Shown here one piece after another: positions 1 through 5,040 of a stretch of 7,052 bases of DNA. The position numbers and the translations under genes were made by a program. Under the pieces are notes generated by a model that ran no database searches, was not told the origin of the DNA, and was given only the letters and a program-made list of their open reading frames with translations. Source of the DNA: an uncultured Collinsella sp. (lineage in GTDB: Bacteria > Actinomycetota > Coriobacteriia > Coriobacteriales > Coriobacteriaceae); the NCBI GenBank assembly GCA_900555745.1, contig USMH01000049.1, positions 1 to 7,052 on the forward strand, read 5' to 3'. Positions within the stretch are counted from its first letter, which is position 1; each line of letters starts with the position of its first letter.

Positions 1-3
1 GTA

Positions 4-52
4 TATAGTCCGTTGGCTTTTATACAACAATCCATGACTCTTTTTGTCATGG
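4..52 (+). promoter_or_regulatory. Candidate promoter and operator of the HTH gene
   Basis: A perfect 7-bp inverted repeat, CCATGAC (32-38) and GTCATGG (46-52) with a 7-base T-rich spacer, overlaps both ATG candidates. TATACA at 21-26 could be a -10 box; transcription would then begin near 33-34, giving a leaderless or nearly leaderless message. TATAGTCCGT at 4-13 resembles the TATAGTC half of C-boxes bound by controller proteins. The left part is cut off by the window edge, so a -35 cannot be judged. Confidence 0.35.
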
Positions 53-282
53 ATATCTCGCCGCTACAACGATCCTTTGGTCTACGCTGCAAAGAATTAA
101 GATCAAAGTCTGGTTACTCTCAAGTACAATTTGCGAATCGCATCGGCATGGACAGGTCTTACTACGCCTCGATAGAGGTCGGACGAAGAAATGTCAGTCT
201 TTCTAACCTCTGTAAAATTGCTAACGGATTTGACATGACAATCGCTGCACTCATGACTGGTGTGACTGAGAAAACGGATTAG
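49..282 (+). CDS. Small XRE-family helix-turn-helix regulator, restriction-modification controller-like
   Basis: A 77-residue DNA-binding protein that is almost entirely one HTH_XRE domain (about residues 8-70). The recognition region runs through YSQVQFANRIGMDRSYYASI (residues 23-42) and is followed by EVGRRNVSLSNLCKIA. The DRSYYASIE-GRRN-S pattern resembles controller (C) proteins of type II restriction-modification systems (family knowledge, from memory). The start is uncertain. ATG at 49 begins the protein just before the domain, ATG at 34 and TTG at 13 are in frame, and the frame stays open to base 1, so a start outside the window cannot be excluded. None of these starts has a Shine-Dalgarno site. 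The gene is AT-richer than the rest of the window, which suggests transfer. No methylase or nuclease gene follows it, so any partner would lie to the left or be absent. The HTH call is firm; the C-protein role is inference. Confidence 0.8.
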   Translation: MDISPLQRSFGLRCKELRSKSGYSQVQFANRIGMDRSYYASIEVGRRNVSLSNLCKIANGFDMTIAALMTGVTEKTD

Positions 283-372
283 TCCATCAATCAATCAATC
301 GGCGAACGCAGTGAGCGAATCAATCGACGGCACAGCCGGCGGCAAGGACACGGTACGTGGCCGCGCAGCGAG

Positions 373-418
373 CTTCGCGAGCGAAGAGGACGGCATCGCC
401 GTCCCTATATCTTTATAG
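373..418 (+). terminator. GC-rich hairpins downstream of the HTH gene, possible terminator
   Basis: Two adjacent hairpins. The first is CTTCG (373-377) with CGAAG (382-386) around a 4-base loop. The second, stronger one is GGACGGC (388-394) with GCCGTCC (398-404) around a 3-base loop. An AT-rich run (405-418) follows that can itself pair CTATA with TATAG. The U-tract is interrupted, so termination for the upstream plus-strand gene is plausible but not certain. Confidence 0.35.
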
Positions 419-441
419 TATATTTCTCTATTAATTGGTTT

Positions 442-607
442 CACCAAAATGGGTATAGCGCAAGCTTCTGAACAGGCATTTTTATCAAAAACTCAAAGCA
501 GCCGAATCATCAAAATGGTGAAATTTTTTACCCAAATTGAGGAAGCGCTTCACCAAAATGGAACCGACTAACGGCTGTTGAAAACTTTTTATCCCCAAAA
601 TGGTGAT
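442..607. repeat. Cluster of CAAAATGG-centred half-palindromes
   Basis: Four copies of CAAAATGG start at 445, 511, 554 and 596. Copies 1 and 3 are preceded by TTCAC (left arm). Copies 2 and 4 are followed by TGA or TGAAA (right arm). Together they imply a full palindrome TTTCACC-AAAAT-GGTGAAA, of which each copy keeps one arm. Copies 2-3 and 3-4 are 43 and 42 bp apart. A degenerate copy (CCCAAATTG, 531-539) sits midway between copies 2 and 3. This is more regular than chance in AT-rich DNA and could be an operator or iteron-like array. Confidence 0.5.
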
Positions 608-685
608 TTCCTGTTTTCAGTGGAAAACTCGGTAAGTTAAATTATTTACTTACCAGATTTACAAACAAAAGCAGTTCTTAGCCCT

Positions 686-726
686 AAAACCAGAACAGGT
701 CAGAAGCAAAATTAACTCCTGACCTG
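686..726 (-). terminator. Rho-independent terminator of tRNA-Arg
   Basis: Read on the minus strand, CAGGTCAG (726-719) and CTGACCTG (703-696) form a perfect 8-bp stem around a 15-base loop, beginning 9 bases after the tRNA CCA end. An outer helix, CCAGAA (738-733) with TTCTGG (695-690), can close below it across a 6-base bulge and is followed at once by TTTT (689-686). The plus strand also has TTTTT at 730-734 after the stem, so it may stop transcription from both sides. Confidence 0.6.
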
Positions 727-735
727 CGATTTTTC

Positions 736-811
736 TGGTGCCCCCGGGCGGATTCGAACCGTCGACACCCGCTTTAGGAGAGCGGTGCTCTATCCCCTGA
801 GCTACGGAGGC
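736..811 (-). tRNA. tRNA-Arg, anticodon CCT
   Basis: A complete 76-base cloverleaf on the minus strand. The acceptor stem is GCCTCCG / CGGGGGC (one G-U), the D-stem GCTC / GAGC, and the anticodon stem CCGCT / AGCGG with loop CTCCTAA, giving anticodon CCT, which reads the rare arginine codon AGG. The T-loop is TTCGAAT, and A plus an encoded CCA follow at 739-736. The T-stem GACGG / CCGCC carries an A-C mismatch at its second pair. The 3' end faces the AT-rich accessory strip. Confidence 0.97.
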
Positions 812-821
812 ATGTTGCACT

Positions 822-827
822 AGTGTA
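822..827 (-). promoter_or_regulatory. Candidate extended -10 of the tRNA-Arg gene
   Basis: The minus strand reads TGCTACACT with the TACACT box at 827-822, 10 bases before the tRNA 5' end at 811. TG one base upstream makes an extended -10. No convincing -35 is present at the usual spacing. Confidence 0.35.
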
Positions 828-869
828 GCAGATTTACTGCATCGCCATACACCCCATGACCAGACTTCA

Positions 870-938
870 AAGTTGCGGTGGAATAGTTCCTGCCTAAAGC
901 ATCTAAAGCCGCATTTAGGAACTATTCCACCGCAACTT
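870..938. repeat. Perfect 22-bp inverted repeat with 25-base loop after manO
   Basis: The arms at 870-891 and 917-938 are exact reverse complements over 22 bases. Alternative pairing CCTAAA (893-898) with TTTAGG (914-919) is possible, and CTAAAGC occurs twice (894-900, 903-909). On the minus strand it starts 8 bases after the manO stop and is followed only by TTTG, so it could be a terminator without a U-tract, or a dispersed palindromic (REP- or MITE-like) element. The arms are AT/GC-mixed and longer than a typical terminator needs. Confidence 0.6.
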
Positions 939-946
939 ATGAGGGG

Positions 947-1345
947 CTAGTTGCCTTTGTGGAAGAGGTTTTTGATAACGGAGGGGATGCTCTTGGCGCC
1001 CTTGGCCGTCACATCGATAAAGTCGGGCGAACGCACAAGCTTATTCTCGTCGACGTACTTGCGGACCGCGCGAAGCGTCTCTTTGTCGTCGCGCGTCGAA
1101 AACGTAAAGTGACCGTTGTCCTTGGTGAAGATGGCAAAACGCGTGATCTTCTTGGTGCCGCGCAAAACCTCGGCGGCAATATAGTCGACCTCGTCCCACG
1201 GGATTTGAATATAATCCTCGGGATTGCGCTCGTTGTAATACTCGAACGCCTTATTGCCCACCATCACGTTACCGTGGCTGGTAAGCCCCATCAGGCAGGT
1301 TGCCGGCGTTGCCAGATCGACCGTGCTGTTCTGAGATTGCGCCAT
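947..1345 (-). CDS. manO: DUF956 family protein, mannose PTS operon-associated (ManO)
   Basis: A 132-residue cytoplasmic protein of the DUF956 family, which is habitually encoded right after mannose-type PTS genes and thought to act as a regulator or accessory of that system; its biochemical role is not settled. Recognisable family stretches are MAQSQNSTVDLATPATCLMG (1-20), GNVMVGNKAFEYYNERNPED (25-44), YIQIPWDEVDYI (45-56), RFAIFTKDNGHFTFSTRD (69-86) and a final basic segment. I chose ATG at 1345 because it gives the canonical MAQSQN start and has GGAGGG 10 bases upstream (1361-1356). A GTG at 1396 would put the start inside the manZ terminator and add 17 unconserved residues. It lies 120 bases after manZ on the same strand, with its own possible promoter. 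Confidence 0.88.
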   Translation of the reverse strand: MAQSQNSTVDLATPATCLMGLTSHGNVMVGNKAFEYYNERNPEDYIQIPWDEVDYIAAEVLRGTKKITRFAIFTKDNGHFTFSTRDDKETLRAVRKYVDENKLVRSPDFIDVTAKGAKSIPSVIKNLFHKGN

Positions 1346-1361
1346 ACGCGCCTCGCCCTCC

Positions 1362-1409
1362 AATAAAAACAATCGGACCGCATCCAGTGTACCCACCGGG
1401 TGCGGTCCG
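1362..1409 (-). terminator. Rho-independent terminator of the manXYZ operon
   Basis: Read on the minus strand, arms at 1409-1398 and 1385-1374 form a 12-bp stem (nine perfect pairs CGGACCGCA / TGCGGTCCG, then CCC / GGA with one mismatch) around a 12-base loop. ATTGTTTTTATT (1373-1362) follows directly. This is a classic intrinsic terminator 56 bases after the manZ stop. The manO Shine-Dalgarno begins on the next base. Confidence 0.85.
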
Positions 1410-1415
1410 TTTCAA
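1386..1415 (-). promoter_or_regulatory. Candidate sigma-70-type promoter for manO, overlapping the manZ terminator
   Basis: The minus strand carries TTGAAA (1415-1410), an 18-base spacer, then TACACT (1391-1386). Transcription would start near 1379, leaving a leader of about 34 bases with GGAGGG before the ATG. The spacer is the 5' arm of the terminator and the -10 lies in its loop, so a transcript begun here lacks one arm and would escape that terminator. No experimental support. Confidence 0.45.
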
Positions 1416-1465
1416 TGGCTCAAAAGCCCTTACCTAGCAACTCTCGGTCTTAAGCCGAAGCGTGC

Positions 1466-2386
1466 TTACATGAAGCCGCAGAAGCGACCGATGATGCCGA
1501 CGGCGAAGAGAGCCAGGATGATGACGATCGGGCTGACCTTCTTCTTGAGGAGCTTGCAGACCAGCAGGGTCAGGCACACGGCGGCAAGGCCGGGGATGAG
1601 CTGATCGAGGTTGGCCTGAAGCGTGGTGACCTTCATCTGATCAAGGGCGGTAGCACCGACGGAGTTGTACATCGTCAGCGCTTCCTTGATACCCTCGGAA
1701 CCGGAGGGCAGGCTAGCCCAGTCGATAAAGGCGCCAGCAGACTGCTTGACCGTGGAGACGATCGGGGTGAAGGAAATGGACACCCAGCGCTCGACCAGGG
1801 CGCCGATGATGAACATACCCAGGATGGAAGCGCCCTCGGTGACCTTGCCCATCAGACCACCGGAGAGGTCCTTGGCGATGGAGGAGCCGACCTTGTAGCC
1901 AAACTCCTGCGTGTACCACAGGAAAGCGTAACGGATGATGTTCCACGCGAAGAAGAACAGCAGCGGACCGACGATGCTGCCGGACATGGCCAGGGAAGCG
2001 CCCAGAGCGCCCAGAATCGGGCGAAGGGTGAACCAGAAGACGGGGTCACCGACGCCGGCGAGCGGGCCCATCATACCGACCTTGACGCCCTGGATGGCGA
2101 CGTCATCGATCGGAGCACCGTTGGCGCGCTCCTCCTCGAGGGCGAGGGTAACGCCAATGACGGGGGCGGAAACATAGGGGTGGGTGTTATAGAACTCCAG
2201 ATGGCGCTTAAGAGCGGCAATCTGGTCATCCTTGCTGGTGTAGAGCTTCTTGATCGCAGGGATCATTGCGAAGCACCAGCCGCCGTTCTGCATACGCTCG
2301 TAGTTCCACGAGCCCTGAAGGAACTGATGACGGAAGCAAACCTTCTTGCGGTCAGCCTTGGTGAGCTGAATCTTGTTCTCTGCCAT
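1466..2386 (-). CDS. manZ: Mannose-family PTS system, IID membrane component
   Basis: A 306-residue IID subunit that forms the sugar-translocating membrane unit with IIC. Conserved family stretches are FRHQFLQGSWNYERMQNGGW (18-37), FYNTHPYVSAPVIGVTLALE (65-84) and the glycine-rich GVKVGMMGPLAGVGDPVFW (100-118). A hydrophobic C-terminus with a membrane segment near 284-303 follows. At 306 residues it is closer to the longer Firmicutes IID proteins than to E. coli ManZ (about 286), consistent with the extra polar region near 205-260. Start: ATG at 2386 has AGGAGGGG 10 bases upstream; GTG at 2395 sits too close to that site. It is the last of three tightly packed genes, 16 bases after manY, and is followed by an intrinsic terminator. 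In other bacteria the IIC/IID pair is also a receptor for class IIa bacteriocins. Confidence 0.95.
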   Translation of the reverse strand: MAENKIQLTKADRKKVCFRHQFLQGSWNYERMQNGGWCFAMIPAIKKLYTSKDDQIAALKRHLEFYNTHPYVSAPVIGVTLALEEERANGAPIDDVAIQGVKVGMMGPLAGVGDPVFWFTLRPILGALGASLAMSGSIVGPLLFFFAWNIIRYAFLWYTQEFGYKVGSSIAKDLSGGLMGKVTEGASILGMFIIGALVERWVSISFTPIVSTVKQSAGAFIDWASLPSGSEGIKEALTMYNSVGATALDQMKVTTLQANLDQLIPGLAAVCLTLLVCKLLKKKVSPIVIILALFAVGIIGRFCGFM

Positions 2387-2402
2387 ATGTATCACTCCCC
2401 TC

Positions 2403-3221
2403 CTACTCGTAATCGTTCAGAATGTCGCCGAGCGGGTCGCCGGAGCCACCGCCCATGCCGCCACCCTGCTTGGCCAGATCCTTAAGGCCAAGGTAGATGA
2501 GGGCAAGGGAGATGCCGATGAGGCCAAGGGCGATCAGCGTGAGCTGAGGGATGGCAGCAAGGACAAAGCCGAGGATGAAGAACGGCCAGGTCTCCTTGGT
2601 GGCCATCATGTTGATGACCATGGCGTAACCGACGGAAGCGACCATGCCGCCGCCGACAGCCATGCCGCCGGACAGCCAGTCGGGCATAGCGTTAAGCGCG
2701 TTGGTAACGGCCTCGGCCGGGATGACGCACAGAAGCACTGCCGGGATGGCGATACGAAGGCCCTGCATGAGGATGGCAATGTACTGCCAGCGCTCGATGC
2801 CGGAGAAGTCGCCCTTCTCGGCGCAACCGTCCATGGCGTGAGCGATAGCGGTAGCAATGGTACGGCAAATCATGGTCAGGAACAGACCAGCGACCGACAG
2901 CGGGACGGCGACGGCGATGGCCGCGGTAACGGCCTTGGCCGAATCAGTGGCGCCGCCGTTGAGGGCGAGCACCATGATGATCGAAGAAGCGACCGAGGCC
3001 AGAGCGGCGTCAGGCGCGACGGCGGCGCCGACGTTAGCCCAGCCAAGGGCCATCATCTGGAGCGAACCGCCCAGGAGGATGCCCTCCTGAAGGTGACCGG
3101 TTACGAGACCGATAAGCGTGCATGCCACGAGCGGCTGATGGAACTGGAACTCATCCAGAACGCCTTCCATACCGGCAAGCAACGCGACAATCGCAACAAG
3201 CAGAATAGTGATTGCAGACAT
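2403..3221 (-). CDS. manY: Mannose-family PTS system, IIC membrane component
   Basis: A 272-residue integral membrane IIC permease of the mannose/fructose/sorbose PTS family. The family signature GMEGVLDEFQFHQP (17-30) is followed by GGSLQMMALGWANVGAAVAP (51-70) and DAALAS. Several long hydrophobic segments follow, including one near 216-248. The protein ends in a soluble Gly-rich tail, KQGGGMGGGSGDPLGD, and a short acidic stretch, as is usual for Firmicutes-type members. The start ATG has AAGGAGGG 8 bases upstream, within the 18-base gap after manX. It works with ManZ in the membrane and receives sugar for phosphorylation by the IIB domain of ManX. Exact substrate (mannose, glucose, fructose or an amino sugar) cannot be read from the sequence. 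Confidence 0.96.
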   Translation of the reverse strand: MSAITILLVAIVALLAGMEGVLDEFQFHQPLVACTLIGLVTGHLQEGILLGGSLQMMALGWANVGAAVAPDAALASVASSIIMVLALNGGATDSAKAVTAAIAVAVPLSVAGLFLTMICRTIATAIAHAMDGCAEKGDFSGIERWQYIAILMQGLRIAIPAVLLCVIPAEAVTNALNAMPDWLSGGMAVGGGMVASVGYAMVINMMATKETWPFFILGFVLAAIPQLTLIALGLIGISLALIYLGLKDLAKQGGGMGGGSGDPLGDILNDYE

Positions 3222-3239
3222 GTATCGGACCCTCCTTTA

Positions 3240-4229
3240 CTATGCTTGAGCGGCCAGTTCGGCCTTAGCTTTCTTCAACATGGCGTCGAGATCCTCGGAA
3301 GCATCCGAAGGAACCTTGCGGACCTCGAACTTGACGCCCTTGGCCTTGAGGGCCTCGAGAGTCTTGACGTCGTCATCGCCCATAGCGACGGCGTTGGTGA
3401 CGACGACCTTGCCCTTGGAGTGAGCCATGGAACCGATGTTGACTTCCTTGATGTCGACGCCGGCCTCGATGGCCTTGAGCAGATCCTGCGGGTTCTCAAA
3501 GAGCAGCATGGCCTTGGTGTCACCAAAGCGCGTGTCCTTGACGACCTCGGCCATCTTCTTGATGGGAACGACGTTGGCATGGACTCCCGGAGGGGCAGCC
3601 TGCTCGATCATGGTCTTGCGGAGCTCGTCGTGAGCAACGCCGTCGGAAACCACGATGATGCGGTTGGGGTTGATCTGCTTGGTCCACGTGGTGGCCACCT
3701 GACCATGCAGCAGACGGGTGTCGATACGGACGTGGGCAATCTTGATGTGCCCGTCGCCGATGACCGTTCCCGGAGGGATGGCGCCTGCAGGAGCAGCGGC
3801 GGCCGCAGCCGGCTTCTTCTCCTCGGGCTCCAGAGACTCGGGCTTGACGCGCACGCCAGCCTTAGCCTCAGTCACGAGATGTTTTGCGATCGCATGTGCA
3901 GTGTTCTTTGCATCAAAGCGCTGCGAATATGCCTCGATGAGCATAGGCAGGTTGACACCGGTGACGATAGCCCAGGAATCATGGCCCTCGATGAGCCCGC
4001 TAATCTGGTTGAACGGCGTGCCGCCCCACAGATCAACGAGGAAGAGCACCTGCTCCTGGTCCTCGAAGGAAGCGACTGCTTCCTCGACCTTGGCACGGAA
4101 ATCGTCGGGGCCCATGCTCGGCTCGAGCGAGACCACGGCAACAGACGGCTGATCGCCAAAGACCATCGAGCCCGTCTGCTTGATTCCAGCTGCCAAGTCC
4201 CCGTGGCTAGCAAGAACAATACTTACCAT
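3240..4229 (-). CDS. manX: Mannose-family PTS system, fused IIAB component
   Basis: A 329-residue cytoplasmic phosphotransfer protein. The N-terminal IIA domain (about 1-125) has the phosphoacceptor His9 in IVLASHGDLA and the FLVDLWGGTPFN motif (64-75). A flexible linker (about 128-155), charged and then Ala/Pro-rich, connects to the IIB domain (about 161-329), whose active His175 lies in RIDTRLLHGQVATTW. Both positions match the His10/His175 layout of E. coli ManX (family knowledge). Phosphate passes HPr to IIA to IIB to the sugar carried by ManY/ManZ. Start: ATG at 4229 has AAGGAGG 7 bases upstream; the GTG immediately before it (4232) is only 4 bases away and less likely. First gene of the operon, preceded by a 337-base intergenic region with promoter-like signals. 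IIA and IIB are fused, as in E. coli, rather than split. Confidence 0.97.
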   Translation of the reverse strand: MVSIVLASHGDLAAGIKQTGSMVFGDQPSVAVVSLEPSMGPDDFRAKVEEAVASFEDQEQVLFLVDLWGGTPFNQISGLIEGHDSWAIVTGVNLPMLIEAYSQRFDAKNTAHAIAKHLVTEAKAGVRVKPESLEPEEKKPAAAAAAPAGAIPPGTVIGDGHIKIAHVRIDTRLLHGQVATTWTKQINPNRIIVVSDGVAHDELRKTMIEQAAPPGVHANVVPIKKMAEVVKDTRFGDTKAMLLFENPQDLLKAIEAGVDIKEVNIGSMAHSKGKVVVTNAVAMGDDDVKTLEALKAKGVKFEVRKVPSDASEDLDAMLKKAKAELAAQA

Positions 4230-4299
4230 CACATAACCTCCTTTTTGTCTACGTATTTCCTACACGACATGAAAGGAGTATACCTGTTTGGATTGTGGA

Positions 4300-4328
4300 A
4301 TTATAGCTAAATTCGCAAAAGGTTGGAT
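4300..4328 (-). promoter_or_regulatory. Candidate promoter of the man PTS operon
   Basis: A perfect TATAAT lies at 4305-4300 on the minus strand, about 70 bases before the manX start. At the standard 17-base spacing the -35 hexamer would be ATCCAA (4328-4323), a poor match to TTGACA. A consensus -10 with a weak -35 suggests an activator-dependent promoter. The predicted leader is about 64 bases with one strong Shine-Dalgarno. Confidence 0.5.
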
Positions 4329-4332
4329 TATT

Positions 4333-4359
4333 TGTTTAAACGTCTAAGTTTGTTACAAA
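4333..4359. promoter_or_regulatory. Two short palindromes upstream of the manX promoter
   Basis: TGTTTAAACG (4333-4342) contains the palindrome GTTTAAAC. TTTGTTACAAA (4349-4359) is a perfect 5-1-5 palindrome. Relative to a start near 4293 they are centred at about -45 and -61, where activators commonly bind. Which regulator would bind is unknown. Confidence 0.4.
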
Positions 4360-4492
4360 TTGATTACGTTGCCGGTTTACAGCTTATTGCCTGCTAAAAC
4401 GTGATTTGCTGATTGCTTTCAAAGACATATAAAGGTGCACTGTTCGTTAAGACCGCTTTTAGGTGGATCCCAATGCGTCTGCGTGCCACCAT

Positions 4493-4504
4493 TTTGTTTA
4501 AACA
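4493..4504. promoter_or_regulatory. Second TTTGTTTAAAC motif, far upstream of manX
   Basis: TTTGTTTAAACA (4493-4504) repeats the 11-mer found at 4331-4341, exactly 162 bases away, and includes the perfect palindrome TGTTTAAACA. Two exact copies in one intergenic region suggest paired operator sites, possibly for looping. Confidence 0.35.
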
Positions 4505-4566
4505 GACATGACTTGACTAACCGAAGCAAATATGTTTAGAACTCTAGCCCATGTAGTCATTGGATG

Positions 4567-4995
4567 TTAGGCGATGTGGAGAGGGTTGGCGGCGTCGACG
4601 GCATCGGGGGCGTCGGAAGGACCGTCGGGGACAGCGTCTGCCGGATCCTCGTCGGGGGTCTCGATCTGTTTGATCATTACCTCTTGGCCCTGCAGCAAAT
4701 AGGTCTCGCCGCTACCGCACTGGGGACAGGTCTTGCCGTGCTCGACCGTCGCGTAGTCGCAGCCGCACGCCTCGCAATGTGTCACGGCCTCAACGGGCTC
4801 CACGATAAGCTCTGCACCCTCGGTGATGGGCTTTTTATCTGCTGCCCAGCGCCAAGCGTCGAGCAGCAAGTCGGGAACGACGCCCGAGACCTCGCCCAGT
4901 AGCAACGTCACGCTCGAAACGCGACGCACGCCATTGGCACGCGCCACGTTCTCAACATCGCGAATAATGTGATACACAATCCCTAATTCATGCAA
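4567..4995 (-). CDS. hypA: Hydrogenase maturation nickel metallochaperone HypA
   Basis: A 142-residue HypA/HybF protein that delivers nickel to the large subunit of NiFe hydrogenase, working with HypB. The N-terminal nickel site is MHELGIVYHI with His2 and Glu3. The zinc-binding loop has Cys74-x2-Cys77 (CEAC) and Cys90-x2-Cys93 (CPQC). GSGETYLLQGQEVMIKQIE (94-112) closes the fold. I chose the TTG at 4995 because it yields exactly the conserved MHE start and has AAAGGG 7 bases upstream. The frame is open to 5085, but that would bury the nickel-binding terminus behind 30 extra residues encoded across a hairpin. HypA is usually about 113-120 residues; here an acidic Asp/Pro/Ala-rich tail (113-142) ending PLHIA is added. 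It follows the iron-sulfur oxidoreductase by 96 bases on the same strand. Confidence 0.93.
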   Translation of the reverse strand: MHELGIVYHIIRDVENVARANGVRRVSSVTLLLGEVSGVVPDLLLDAWRWAADKKPITEGAELIVEPVEAVTHCEACGCDYATVEHGKTCPQCGSGETYLLQGQEVMIKQIETPDEDPADAVPDGPSDAPDAVDAANPLHIA

Positions 4996-5040
4996 GTCGA
5001 AACCCTTTCTGCAGAGGTTGATTCGATGCACACTCAAAGC

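Larger units (their letters stand above)
283..695. other. Gene-free stretch between the HTH gene and the tRNA-Arg terminator
   Basis: No credible coding frame appears on either strand. At 286-330 there is an AATC microrepeat and a near-duplicated 12-mer (293-304 and 318-329, one mismatch). At 330-404 the sequence turns GC-rich and ends in hairpins. From 405 to 695 it is AT-rich, with a cluster of CAAAATGG-centred motifs (442-606) and a dyad GGTAAGT (631-637) / ACTTACC (648-654). It may be a decayed or purely regulatory remnant of an accessory element. Confidence 0.5.
4233..4566. other. Intergenic region between hypA and manX
   Basis: A 334-base AT-rich region with no credible gene. The manX-proximal half holds the TATAAT box and palindromes described separately. 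The hypA-proximal half (about 4360-4566) shows no clear intrinsic terminator for hypA and no RNA gene that I recognise. Confidence 0.6.

Noticed and set aside
103..294. A 63-codon minus-strand frame over the HTH gene
   Set aside because: It overlaps the clear HTH gene on the other strand and shows no domain or Shine-Dalgarno.
442..607. CRISPR array in the CAAAATGG cluster
   Set aside because: The shared core is only 8-9 bases, spacing is uneven (66, 43, 42), arms differ between copies, and no cas gene is present.
959..1366. A 135-codon plus-strand open frame
   Set aside because: Mirror of manO on the opposite strand; manO has conserved family sequence and a Shine-Dalgarno.
1346..1396. Longer manO starting at GTG 1396
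   Set aside because: It would begin inside the manZ terminator, has no suitable Shine-Dalgarno, and adds residues not typical of the family.
2373..4310. A 645-codon plus-strand open frame
   Set aside because: It lies antisense to manX and manY, crosses gene boundaries, and its translation is low-complexity (Asp/Gly/His-rich). It is an open-frame shadow of GC-rich genes.
4513..4541. Plus-strand promoter starting with TTGACT at 4513
   Set aside because: The only good -10 (TATGTT, 4531) is just 12 bases away, and no plus-strand gene follows.
4360..4566. Riboswitch or small RNA between hypA and manX
   Set aside because: I could not find a stable multi-helix fold or a known aptamer pattern; only short isolated pairings such as GGTGG/CCACC.
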